Below are positions 1 through 9,440 of a stretch of 47,769 nucleotides of DNA, piece by piece. The notes below the pieces were generated by a model. It did no database searches, had not been told where the DNA came from, and saw only the letters and a program-made list of their open reading frames with translations. The stretch comes from CAZKNJ01 sp964554185 (lineage in GTDB: Bacteria; 4484-113). The DNA is taken from contig CAZKNJ010000014.1 in assembly GCA_964554185.1 (NCBI GenBank), positions 1 to 47,769 on the forward strand, written 5' to 3'. The position numbers were made by a program, and so were the translations under genes. Each line of letters starts with the position of its first letter. The stretch's first letter is position 1.

Positions 1-1963
<1,963 letters not shown>

Positions 1964-2194
1964 ACTCTACCTTGATTTGCGATTTGAAGAAGCCTCCACG
2001 ATGGCGGACTTCGAAAACCGTATGATCAAGGCAGAGCAAAATGCTAAGGCAAGTTGCAATCTACCCAAATCACGGTTTTCAAAGTACCCAGAGGCGCACA
2101 GCTCTCCCCGAGCGGGGAAAACCGATTGTCTCTATGACCTACCACCATAGAAAGTAGCATGTCGATGCGCTTCCGCCATCGGAAGCAGTAAATG
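1964..2194 (-). other. 23S rRNA leader, no gene
   Basis: This is the transcribed leader between the promoter and the mature 23S 5' end. Read on the minus strand it holds a hairpin CTTCCG-ATGG-CGGAAG close to the predicted transcript start (about 2170-2185). It holds a second hairpin of CCCC/GGGG with flanking T/A and T/G pairs (about 2102-2121). No tRNA-like clover leaf, T-arm motif or coding sequence is seen. A TTTTGCTCTGCC stretch faintly resembles a boxA antitermination signal, but this is weak. The leader probably forms one side of the processing stem of pre-23S; the other side would lie downstream of the 3' end, outside the window. Confidence 0.6.
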
Positions 2195-2223
2195 AATCTA
2201 CCACGGTCGATGTCTGGTGTCAA
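2195..2223 (-). promoter_or_regulatory. Promoter of the separate 23S rRNA unit
   Basis: On the minus strand a perfect -35 box TTGACA (2223-2218) is followed by a 17-nt spacer and TAGATT (2200-2195) as the -10 box. It lies about 230 nt upstream of the mature 23S 5' end and about 80 nt after the stop of the upstream OstA gene. This is one of the two best sigma-70-type promoters in the window, as expected for rRNA. It shows that the 23S gene is transcribed on its own and not from a 16S operon promoter. Confidence 0.8.
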
Positions 2224-2302
2224 GACCATTTGCGGTGAAAACCGCGAAATCCGTAACCCAATTCATACCTCTAACCGGAAGGGAACAGCCCAGGCCCCAG
2301 CT

Positions 2303-4084
2303 TTACCCGGCGGTCAGAACTCCGGTGCCGGGCGGGGTGGACACGCCTTCGCCCGGGGCAGTTTCTCCTTCAGCACCCGCAGCAGCTTCCTCCCCCGCCT
2401 TCTGGGCCGCCTTGCGGTCTTCCTCGCTGGTGAACAGGAAGCTCTTGCTGATGCCGCTGAAGCGGATGATGTTCTTGTCCGTATCAATGAACAACTTCTC
2501 CGCCAGGACATACTCGTCCTCGCCGCGGAAATAGGTCACGTTTCCTTCCAGGCGCAGCTCCTTGGCGGTGTCATCAAAGACCAGATCGTCCGCCACCAGC
2601 ATTTCATCGCCGCTGACGACTTTCACGTTACCCCACTGGTGCAGCACGCGCCTGTCGTAATTCAGCGTCATTTGGTCGCTCATGCTCACTACTTCCCGCT
2701 CCAGGAACTTCTTCGTGTCTTCGTCCGGCTCGCCCTCGATGAGCTTGCCTTTGCGCAGCCACTCGCCATTCTGTTGGTAGAAAGCGACCGAGCCTTCAGC
2801 GGTCATCATCTTATTGCCGTCGTCAAACACCACGCTGTCGGCGTAGAGCACCTTGTCGTCCTGGGCAATTGCCACCTGCGCTTCCGTATTTCCGCGCATT
2901 GTGGTGATGTCGCTGTCCTCGCCGGTTTCCACGAAGTCGGCCTCGATGGTCGTCTCGTTCTCAGTCAGCGCGCGGGCGAGGTCCACATCTCGCTCCTCCA
3001 CCAGCTTGTTTTCGAAGATCCACTCGGTATCCAGCAGAGTCATGAACACGCTGCCGGTCATGCGGTAGGTTTTGGCGGAGGGGTTGTATTCCAGCGTGTC
3101 CATCGTGCTGGAAAGGTCCTTCTGGAGAACCTTGACCTCACCTTTGGCCATCATCTCCTCGGTGTCCCAGTTGTAGGTGAGGACATTAGCGTAAACCTCG
3201 GTGGGCTCGTTCTTGAAGACATTGATGGTGCGCTCGCGTTTGGGGACTTCCTCTCCGGTGGGCTCCTTCCCGGTCGTCTTTTTCTTGAACTTCACAAAGG
3301 TCTTGGCGACGAAGGCCTTCTCCGGGAAGCGGATGCGCAGGTCTTCGCAGGACAGCTCGTAGTTTGGCTCCACCAGCCGCACTGAATCACGCAGGTCCAC
3401 CGTCTCGCTATTCTGGTCAATGTGCCCTTCCATCGCGTCCGCTGTGATGTCGCGGTAGTAAAGGCTGATGCGCCCCTCCATATCGTATTCCTTCTGCTGG
3501 GTGTTGCCCTTGATGCGGCCGCTGCCGACGACCACCCGGGCGTACTCCTTGGACAGCCCTTTGCCTTTCACTTCCAGTGCGAGCTTCACCGCCTCCTCGG
3601 TCGTCAGTATCTCCTGCTCAAAGGGCTTCTCCTCCTCCGGCTTGGGCGCGGGAGCCGATTCAGCTGGAGGAGGCTTTGCCTCCGGCTTGGGCTTTGGTGT
3701 GGGCTTCTCTGGCGTCTCCACAGGTGGCTTCGGCTTTTCCTCCACCGGCTCGTTGAACAGCGCCGCCAGCACCCGCTGCCACTGCTCAACTGAGGGCACT
3801 TTTGGCACGAGTTCACTTACGCTGAAGGATATCGCTGACGTTCCACCCTTGCGCTTCCCTCCGCGCCAAGCGTCGCCGGGCGGAGGTTCAATGAGCCGTT
3901 CGGGTGGAATCTCCTCCTCAATCCTCTCGCCATCGGCGGTCGCGCCATCCTCTCCGCTGCTTGCGTCAGCACCAACTATCTGGCTCTCCTCACTCTGAGC
4001 AAGTGCAGTGGCAACCGGCGCATGCGCGAGTATCAGCGCTGCCAGAAACAGAAACGCGGCGAATATTAGAGACGCGCGTGTCAT
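2303..4084 (-). CDS. OstA/LptA-repeat periplasmic protein
   Basis: 593 aa. The N-terminus is a signal peptide (basic start, hydrophobic run at about residues 5-27, Ala-rich cleavage region). A Pro/Lys/Glu-rich linker at about 85-160 follows. Four or so OstA-like beta-jellyroll segments then make up residues about 190-560, with recurring patterns such as AKGEVKV, TAEGSVAFY and LRLEGNVTYF alternating with LEYN/LVFDD strands. LptA and the N-terminus of LptD use this fold to pass lipopolysaccharide through the periplasm in Gram-negative bacteria. Here it is much longer than LptA (about 185 aa) and has no LptD beta-barrel. The tail is low-complexity Ala/Gly/Glu. Its ATG overlaps the stop of the upstream LptC-OstA gene (ATGA), so the two are translationally coupled. 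A bridge for LPS or another outer-membrane lipid is inferred; the cargo is unknown. Confidence 0.75.
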   Translation of the reverse strand: MTRASLIFAAFLFLAALILAHAPVATALAQSEESQIVGADASSGEDGATADGERIEEEIPPERLIEPPPGDAWRGGKRKGGTSAISFSVSELVPKVPSVEQWQRVLAALFNEPVEEKPKPPVETPEKPTPKPKPEAKPPPAESAPAPKPEEEKPFEQEILTTEEAVKLALEVKGKGLSKEYARVVVGSGRIKGNTQQKEYDMEGRISLYYRDITADAMEGHIDQNSETVDLRDSVRLVEPNYELSCEDLRIRFPEKAFVAKTFVKFKKKTTGKEPTGEEVPKRERTINVFKNEPTEVYANVLTYNWDTEEMMAKGEVKVLQKDLSSTMDTLEYNPSAKTYRMTGSVFMTLLDTEWIFENKLVEERDVDLARALTENETTIEADFVETGEDSDITTMRGNTEAQVAIAQDDKVLYADSVVFDDGNKMMTAEGSVAFYQQNGEWLRKGKLIEGEPDEDTKKFLEREVVSMSDQMTLNYDRRVLHQWGNVKVVSGDEMLVADDLVFDDTAKELRLEGNVTYFRGEDEYVLAEKLFIDTDKNIIRFSGISKSFLFTSEEDRKAAQKAGEEAAAGAEGETAPGEGVSTPPGTGVLTAG

Positions 4085-5727
4085 TTCCCGGATTTCACCA
4101 CCACGGCGCGGCCTCTGCCAGCGGAGCTTTCCGGCGTTTCGGGGCTGCCGCCAGTTGCTGGTTCCTCGCGCGGTTTTTCATTCTTCTCGCCTTTGATGCG
4201 CTTCAGCGCTTGGTCGATATCCTCCAGGTACTTCGGCGGTATCTTGATCGTGACGGTGCCGGCGCCGTTGACTTCGATATCTTCGGCGTCGGAGTAGTAG
4301 ATTATCTGCTGGCCGTAGAATTCCTGGTTCTCCTTGTCTACGAAGTAAGCATTGCCGTTGGCGATGAACTTCTTCTCGGAATCGGTGTACAGCACTTCGT
4401 CGCAGCGCACGCGGCGGTTTTCCTGCTTCACGCGCACGTTGCCGGCAGCGTGGAAGTCGTTGCGGTTGAGGAAGACAACCATCCGGTCACCGCTGATATC
4501 GGACTCCTCCTGGAATATCTTCTTGAGCTCCTGTTCCTTCACCGCGTCAAGCAGTCCTTCGTCAAACATCCACTTGCCGCTCTTCTGCCACATGCGGACG
4601 CCGCCTTCAATGAAGAGCGCACGCTGGGTGCCTGGCATACCGGTCTGGCGGTAATAGCCGAAGTACACCGCCTCATCCGCTTCCATCAGCCGGCCATCCT
4701 GCACAATCGTCGTCGGGGCGAAGGTGCGCACATAATCGTCCTTCCAGTAATACTCCACGTCCTCGGTGGTGAACCAGGTGCGCTCACGCTTCATCACCTT
4801 GAGGGCCTTATCGTCCTTGGCGCCAGGCTCGCTGGGAAGAATCGTGCCCTTGACGCTGCCCATCGCCTTCACCCATTCGGCGTCAATGTGCACCTCAATA
4901 TGGTTCGCGAACACTTCCACTTCTTTGCGCTTGAAGAAGAGCTGGCGCGGATCCGGCTCGTAGTCCTCAATGCGGACTTCCTTGCCGTCCGGCGCAACCA
5001 CGCGAAACGGCTTGTCGTGGAAGCGCGAGGTTGCGAGGATTATCTGGCCCTTGCGGTCGTACAGCAGCTTCTCGGCGGTCATGGTGACCCGTTTGAAATC
5101 CTCCAGCTTCAGCTCCTGCTTGACCAGGTCGTGTTTCTCAAACAGCTTCTGGTCCTCCAGCTTCTGCACCCAGAGGAAAACGTGGCCCACCGCTTCAATG
5201 TGGTCCAGTTTCTTGTCCGACTGCATGTAGTCGGTCTGGATATAATTGCCTTCCTCGGTGAGCAGCTTGGCGCCCTCGGGGAAGACAAACCGCTGGTAGT
5301 AGTCATACCAGATAACGCGGGTCGTTACCACGTCAACATCGTCCGCCGTGCGCATTTGCAGCCCGTCAGACATCTCCATGTTGCGGGATCCGCGGTGGTA
5401 TTCCAGCTTGCCCACTTTGGCCGTCAGCGATGGCTCGCCCTTGTCGTAGAAGTTGGCAGTGGTATTGACGAAGGTCACCAGATCGCGGGCCTCGTCCACC
5501 GTAACGCTCTCGGCCTGGATGTCCCAGACCTTCTCGCCTTCCACGTTGAAGCCCTTCATCTCCGGCGTTTCCAGCTGGAGGGTGTAGCGCTCGGCGCGCT
5601 GGCGCTCCAGGATGTTCTGTACTTCCCGGTCGCTGAGCTTGAATACTACGCCAACAAGCAGGAGGAGCAGCGCGAAAGCTAGGAAACCGAGCAGCGTCCG
5701 CACGCGCGCGGCCCGGCGTTCGCGCAT
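4081..5727 (-). CDS. LptC-like membrane-anchored protein fused to OstA domains
   Basis: About 548 aa. A basic N-terminus is followed by one transmembrane helix (LLGFLAFALLLLLVGVVF). The next region looks like LptC: a strand with VWDIQAESVTVDEA, then EGAKLLTEEGNYIQTDYM and EAVGHVF. OstA-type repeats follow in the C-terminal half (FHAAGNVRVKQENRRVRCDE, KKFIANGNAYF). LptC recruits LptA to the inner-membrane LptB2FG exporter, so this protein would combine anchor and part of the bridge. It is far longer than E. coli LptC (191 aa). The reading frame continues to a TTG at 5769, but I prefer the ATG at 5727: the -10 box at 5780-5785 would place transcription start near 5773, and a purine-rich GAAAGAGAG precedes this ATG. 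It is coupled to the downstream OstA gene by a 4-nt overlap. Confidence 0.72.
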   Translation of the reverse strand: MRERRAARVRTLLGFLAFALLLLLVGVVFKLSDREVQNILERQRAERYTLQLETPEMKGFNVEGEKVWDIQAESVTVDEARDLVTFVNTTANFYDKGEPSLTAKVGKLEYHRGSRNMEMSDGLQMRTADDVDVVTTRVIWYDYYQRFVFPEGAKLLTEEGNYIQTDYMQSDKKLDHIEAVGHVFLWVQKLEDQKLFEKHDLVKQELKLEDFKRVTMTAEKLLYDRKGQIILATSRFHDKPFRVVAPDGKEVRIEDYEPDPRQLFFKRKEVEVFANHIEVHIDAEWVKAMGSVKGTILPSEPGAKDDKALKVMKRERTWFTTEDVEYYWKDDYVRTFAPTTIVQDGRLMEADEAVYFGYYRQTGMPGTQRALFIEGGVRMWQKSGKWMFDEGLLDAVKEQELKKIFQEESDISGDRMVVFLNRNDFHAAGNVRVKQENRRVRCDEVLYTDSEKKFIANGNAYFVDKENQEFYGQQIIYYSDAEDIEVNGAGTVTIKIPPKYLEDIDQALKRIKGEKNEKPREEPATGGSPETPESSAGRGRAVVVKSGK

Positions 5728-5779
5728 GGCGAACCGCTCTCTTTCGCGCGTGTCGTTCGGAAGTCTCAAGCCCGACCCG

Positions 5780-5785
5780 ATTATA
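5780..5785 (-). promoter_or_regulatory. -10 box of the LptC-OstA operon
   Basis: A perfect TATAAT on the minus strand lies 10 nt before a TTG and about 52 nt before the preferred ATG of the LptC-OstA gene. No good -35 box is seen at 16-18 nt. It is divergent to the ahcY promoter about 40 nt away. Confidence 0.5.
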
Positions 5786-5822
5786 TCACCGCCTTGGACG
5801 CTGAAAGCGCCCGCATATCTGA

Positions 5823-5828
5823 TAGAAT
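5823..5828 (+). promoter_or_regulatory. Probable -10 box of ahcY
   Basis: TAGAAT lies 42 nt before the ahcY start and would give a leader of roughly 35 nt that carries the TTGGAG Shine-Dalgarno. No good -35 box is seen. The leader is too short for a SAH riboswitch. Confidence 0.4.
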
Positions 5829-5870
5829 CGGTTTCTTAGACGCATCTGCACTCTGTTTTGTTGGAGCAAC

Positions 5871-7130
5871 ATGATGAAACACGAAATCGCCGACCCCGCT
5901 CTCGCCCCCCAAGGGAAAACCCGCACGCTCTGGGCCGCGTCGGAGATGCCGGTGCTGGCAGCCATCGCGGAGCGCTTCAAGAAAGAGCGCCCCCTCAAAG
6001 GGCAGCGCATCGCCGCGTGCCTGCACGTCACCACTGAGACTGCCAATCTGATGATGGCGCTGAAGGCCGGAGGCGCGGAGCTTCACCTGTGCGCCTCCAA
6101 CCCGCTGTCCACCCAGGATGACGTAGCGGCGCACCTGGTGAAGCATCACAGCATCGCGGTGTCCGCCGTGCACGGCGCCAGCCGCACGCAGTACTACCGC
6201 CATATCAGGAACTCGCTGGCGATGAACCCGACGCTCACGATGGACGATGGTTGCGATCTCGTTACGACACTTCAGCAAATGGGGCCAAGGCGCTACGAGC
6301 AGGTTATCGGTGGAACCGAGGAAACCACCACTGGCGTCGTTCGGCTGAAGGCGATGGAGACTGGAGGGGTGTTGCCCTACCCGATTATCGCCGTGAACGA
6401 CGCGATGACGAAGCACTTCTTTGACAACCGCTACGGCACCGGCCAGAGCACGATTGACGGCATTATGCGCGCCACCAACACGCTGCTGGCGGGCAAGGTC
6501 TTTGTGGTCGCCGGGTACGGCTGGTGCGGACGCGGGCTCGCCATGCGCGCTAGAGGAATGGGCGCGCGCGTCATTGTCACGGAGATTGACCCGGTGAAGG
6601 CGCTGGAAGCGGCGATGGACGGGTTTGAAGTGGCGCCGATGGAGCTGGCTGCGCCGATGGGCGATGTGTTTGTGACCGTGACCGGCTGCCGCGATGTTAT
6701 CCGAAAAGAGCACTTCGCCCGGATGAAGAATGGAGCTATCGTCGCCAACTCCGGCCACTTTGATGTGGAGGTTGATGTAGCCGGGCTACACAAGATGGCC
6801 AAGACTGCGCGGCGGTCGCGGGAGAATGTGGAGGAGTTTGAGCTATCGCGCGGACGTGTCGTTCGTCTGCTCGCCAAGGGGCGACTGGTGAACCTGTCAG
6901 CCGCCGAGGGGCATCCGGCGGCGGTGATGGATATGAGCTTCGCCAACCAGGCGCTGTGCGCGGAATACCTGATGAAAAAGGCCGGGAAGCTGGAGCGGAA
7001 GGTCTATCCGGTGCCGGAGAAGATTGACGCGCAAATCGCCCGCCTGAAGCTGGCCGCCATGGGGCTGAAGATCGACCGGCTGACGCCCGGGCAGCTGAAG
7101 TACCTCTCCAGCTTTGACGTGGGTACCTAG
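5871..7130 (+). CDS. ahcY: Adenosylhomocysteinase (SAH hydrolase)
   Basis: 419 aa cytosolic enzyme that splits S-adenosylhomocysteine into adenosine and homocysteine, removing the inhibitory product of SAM-dependent methyl transfer. Family motifs are present in order: HVTTETANL (His52), the EETTTGVVRL segment (Glu151), NDAMTKHFFDNRYGTGQST with Lys181 and Asp185, the NAD-binding GYGWCGRG at 215-222, the NSGHFDVEVD motif (His296), and the NLSAAEGHP motif (His348). The length suits the short prokaryotic form. TTGGAG lies 5 nt before ATG 5871; a second ATG follows directly at 5874. It is a single gene, convergent with the small gene at 7135-7371 with 4 nt between stops. Confidence 0.97.
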   Translation: MMKHEIADPALAPQGKTRTLWAASEMPVLAAIAERFKKERPLKGQRIAACLHVTTETANLMMALKAGGAELHLCASNPLSTQDDVAAHLVKHHSIAVSAVHGASRTQYYRHIRNSLAMNPTLTMDDGCDLVTTLQQMGPRRYEQVIGGTEETTTGVVRLKAMETGGVLPYPIIAVNDAMTKHFFDNRYGTGQSTIDGIMRATNTLLAGKVFVVAGYGWCGRGLAMRARGMGARVIVTEIDPVKALEAAMDGFEVAPMELAAPMGDVFVTVTGCRDVIRKEHFARMKNGAIVANSGHFDVEVDVAGLHKMAKTARRSRENVEEFELSRGRVVRLLAKGRLVNLSAAEGHPAAVMDMSFANQALCAEYLMKKAGKLERKVYPVPEKIDAQIARLKLAAMGLKIDRLTPGQLKYLSSFDVGT

Positions 7131-7134
7131 CGCC

Positions 7135-7371
7135 TTACGCCTGTCCGCCGGTCTTGCCGCCCGCCGGGAAGCCCGGCGGCCCCGGCCCCTTGCGCGCCTG
7201 GCGCATCATGTTGTTCACGAAGCGCATCTTCTCGATTTCCAGCACGGAGACCACGCGCATATCGTTGGTCTTGCCGTCAACCTTGACCTCCACGCTGCCG
7301 TCATTGTAGAAGTCAATGGTCAGCCCGTACTTGCCAACCACCTTGCGGTCCTTGGGGACGTTTCCTTCCAT
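7135..7371 (-). CDS. Small hypothetical protein cotranscribed with rdgB
   Basis: 78 aa; not recognised. The first about 50 residues alternate beta-prone and charged segments (GKYGLTIDFYNDGSVEVKVD). An amphipathic helix FVNNMMRQARKG follows, then a Gly/Pro/Lys-rich tail (GPGPPGFPAGGK). There is no signal peptide, membrane helix or cysteine. The ATG starts one base after the rdgB stop codon, so it is almost certainly in the same transcript. Codon use is like that of its neighbours. It may be a small nucleic-acid or ribosome-associated protein, but nothing in the sequence proves this. Confidence 0.6.
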   Translation of the reverse strand: MEGNVPKDRKVVGKYGLTIDFYNDGSVEVKVDGKTNDMRVVSVLEIEKMRFVNNMMRQARKGPGPPGFPAGGKTGGQA

Positions 7372-8007
7372 CTAAGTTCCTCCCAGCACCCGGCGGATGG
7401 CGTCCAGGGACTTCCCCCGGTGGCTCACCGCCTGTTTCTCCTCCAACGCGCATTCACCAAAAGTCCTGCCATACAGCTCGTAATAGAACACTGGATCGTA
7501 GCCGAAACCGGAGTTCCCACGCGGCTCGTCCGCGATGTAGCCTTGAACCTCGCCCTGCACTTCGGCCACGACCACGCCGTCTCGGACGAGCGCCATGGCG
7601 GAGACGAACCGCGCCCGGCGGCTCTCCGGCGCCACGCACCTGCGTTCCTTTAGCTTCGCCAGCACCAGGGCAATGCGCTCGGGGTCGGACTCCGCCACGC
7701 GGCTGGAGCGCACCCCGGGAAAGCCGTCAAGCGCAAACACCTCCAGCCCAGCGTCCTCCGCCAGCACATAGGTTCCCGCCTCCAGGTAGGGCGTCAGAGC
7801 TCTGGCGTAGGCAAGAGCCTTAGTGCGAGCATTAACGGCGAAGGTGCCTCCCTCCTCCTCTGGCTCCACAACCGGAGGAAACGCTTCCAGCCCCCTCACC
7901 TGCGATGCGCCTTCAAGACGGTGCCTTGCCTCCCGCAATTTGCCCGCGTTTCTCGTGGCAAAAACAACCGTGGGAAGCGTCGCACTTTCGGCGTTACTTG
8001 GGCGCAC
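7372..8007 (-). CDS. rdgB: XTP/dITP diphosphatase (HAM1/RdgB family)
   Basis: 211 aa. It hydrolyses non-canonical purine triphosphates (dITP, XTP) to the monophosphate and so keeps them out of DNA and RNA. The N-terminal substrate motif ATRNAGK lies at about residues 17-23. The catalytic region AEDAGLEVFALDGFPGVRS, then SGFGYDPVF and the C-terminal SHRGK follow in the usual order. An open frame extends far upstream to 8622 but would run antisense through the MFS gene. The GTG at 8007 is chosen because a perfect TATAAT lies 7 nt before it, suggesting a leaderless transcript. The start leaves a short N-terminal extension before the usual first beta strand. Confidence 0.92.
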   Translation of the reverse strand: MRPSNAESATLPTVVFATRNAGKLREARHRLEGASQVRGLEAFPPVVEPEEEGGTFAVNARTKALAYARALTPYLEAGTYVLAEDAGLEVFALDGFPGVRSSRVAESDPERIALVLAKLKERRCVAPESRRARFVSAMALVRDGVVVAEVQGEVQGYIADEPRGNSGFGYDPVFYYELYGRTFGECALEEKQAVSHRGKSLDAIRRVLGGT

Positions 8008-8014
8008 TTGCGGT

Positions 8015-8020
8015 ATTATA
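8015..8020 (-). promoter_or_regulatory. -10 box of rdgB, leaderless arrangement
   Basis: A TATAAT on the minus strand is separated from the GTG start by 7 nt (ACCGCAA). The expected transcript start therefore coincides with the start codon. No clear -35 box is seen, and there is no room for a Shine-Dalgarno. Confidence 0.6.
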
Positions 8021-8196
8021 TCAGCCGCCGCGCGGCGCGTTTTGCCGCTGCTTGCTGTTAAGGCGGCGCGTGGAGCTGAAGTACGAGTTACACCAACAAA
8101 ATCGCCTATTCGCTGTATCCGCTGAACTGGATTCGGCTGGGCCTCATCGACAAGTACACGCTGCACTACTTCAGCCTCGGCTCCATACTGGGCGGA

Positions 8197-9411
8197 TTGT
8201 CCGGTGGGCTGTGGACCATCGCGGCCATCGTCCTGCAGAAGTCGCTTAACGGCAGCAACTTCGAAGTAACTATCTTCTCCATGATCGGCCCCATTACCGC
8301 CCTCTTCGCCATCTTCGCGGCGGAGTGGATGCGCGGGCGCGACAAACGGCGGTTCATCTTCTGGTCGGGGCTGTTCGGACGTTTGCCGATGGTGCTGATG
8401 CTTTTCATCTCTGACAGCACTATCTTCATCCTCCTGGCGTTCCTGAGCTTCATCTGCGGCTCGGTGCTCACGCCCGCGGTCAACTCGCTGCTGCAAACCA
8501 ACTTGACACGCAGGACGCTGGGAAGAATGTACGGCTGGCTGACCGTGCTCACTACAGTCACGCTGATAATCGCGACGGTGGCCAGCGGCTACATTCTTCA
8601 GTGGGACCCCAACTCTTACCACTGGCTTTTCGCCCTATCCGCCGTGCTGGGCATTGCGTCAAGCACTGTAATCGCGCAGATTCGGCCTCGCCGGACTGCC
8701 TTCGTTAGCGAGCGCACGCTGTACTTGCGGCATGTGCCGTTTATGCAGGTGCTGCGCACGAGCTTCATCGTTCCGTTGCGCAGCAACGCCAGCATAATGT
8801 TACGGAACAAGGGCTTCGCCATTTTTGAGCGTAACTTCTTTCTGTACGGTTTAGCGTTCATGGTTCTCCTGCCCGTAGTTCCAATATTCCTCGTAGAGAG
8901 GCTGAATATCGCTTACGACCAAGCGGGAATGGCGCTCGGGCTCTTCAGCCAGATTGGGATTCTCGTGATGACCCCCATCTTCGCAATCATCTACGATCGG
9001 CTGCACCCCGTCTCATTCTCGCGCTGGGTGTTCCTTCTGTTGGGCTTCTACCCGTTGACGCTGCTGGCTTCCGGCGCGCTCTCCTCCGCCACGGGCACGT
9101 CTCCCATCATCTGGGCGTACATCGCCTATCTCATATTCGGCTTCGGGATGGCCGGCCTCAGCCTGGTATGGATGCTCGGCTCTATTCACTTCGCCGGCAG
9201 AGGGGACGCGACTCCATACAGCGGCATTCACACAACTCTGGTTGGCCTCCGGGGTATGGTTGGACCGCTCATAGGGTATTTCGTCAACCTTTACTTTGGG
9301 CCGGAAGCCGTGTTCGTTTTGGGCGCGGCGCTGTTCTGGCTGGCGTCCTTGCTGATGTGGAAGCTCTATCGCGACATCCATGCCGGCCGTGTGGCCGAAG
9401 TTGAGGCTTAA
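8197..9411 (+). CDS. Major facilitator superfamily transporter, 5' end unclear
   Basis: 404 aa from the first standard start codon (TTG) in the frame. It has about 11-12 hydrophobic helices, a basic loop after the second helix (RGRDKRR) and a central cytoplasmic loop near residues 170-205, as in 12-helix MFS carriers. The substrate is unknown. Protein-like sequence in the same frame continues upstream to 8080 (reading NKIAYSLYPLNWIRLGLIDK and the start of the first helix), yet that stretch has no ATG, GTG or TTG. A GTG at 8070 with AAGG 6 nt upstream sits in the neighbouring frame. A one-base insertion near 8086-8092 would join the two. The true product is thus probably about 447 aa, and this copy is either frameshifted or carries a sequencing error. 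Confidence 0.75.
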   Translation: MSGGLWTIAAIVLQKSLNGSNFEVTIFSMIGPITALFAIFAAEWMRGRDKRRFIFWSGLFGRLPMVLMLFISDSTIFILLAFLSFICGSVLTPAVNSLLQTNLTRRTLGRMYGWLTVLTTVTLIIATVASGYILQWDPNSYHWLFALSAVLGIASSTVIAQIRPRRTAFVSERTLYLRHVPFMQVLRTSFIVPLRSNASIMLRNKGFAIFERNFFLYGLAFMVLLPVVPIFLVERLNIAYDQAGMALGLFSQIGILVMTPIFAIIYDRLHPVSFSRWVFLLLGFYPLTLLASGALSSATGTSPIIWAYIAYLIFGFGMAGLSLVWMLGSIHFAGRGDATPYSGIHTTLVGLRGMVGPLIGYFVNLYFGPEAVFVLGAALFWLASLLMWKLYRDIHAGRVAEVEA

Positions 9412-9428
9412 GCCGTACTCGGGTGCGC

Positions 9429-9434
9429 TATAAT
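9429..9434 (+). promoter_or_regulatory. -10 box of pmbA, leaderless arrangement
   Basis: A perfect TATAAT is followed by 6 nt (CGCGCT) and the ATG of pmbA. There is no Shine-Dalgarno. Transcription starting 6-7 nt after the box would begin at the start codon. Confidence 0.6.
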
Positions 9435-9440
9435 CGCGCT

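Noticed and set aside
2102..2121. CCCC-GAGC-GGGG palindrome as a terminator
   Set aside because: The stem core is only 4 bp and no T-run follows on either strand in the right place; it is more likely a leader hairpin of the 23S transcript.
2222..2260. Imperfect GCGGT/ACCGC hairpin after the OstA gene as its terminator
   Set aside because: The stem is short and has no T-run; termination there cannot be claimed.
2192..5682. Open frames of 397 and 592 aa on the plus strand
   Set aside because: They are mirror frames of the two OstA genes in GC-rich DNA; the OstA frames have signal peptide, membrane helix and domain repeats.
5829..5870. SAH riboswitch before ahcY
   Set aside because: The space after the predicted -10 box is about 40 nt, too short, and no matching stems are seen.
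8008..8622. Extended N-terminus of rdgB up to 8622
   Set aside because: It would run antisense to the MFS gene and its sequence is low-complexity; the GTG at 8007 has a -10 box 7 nt upstream.
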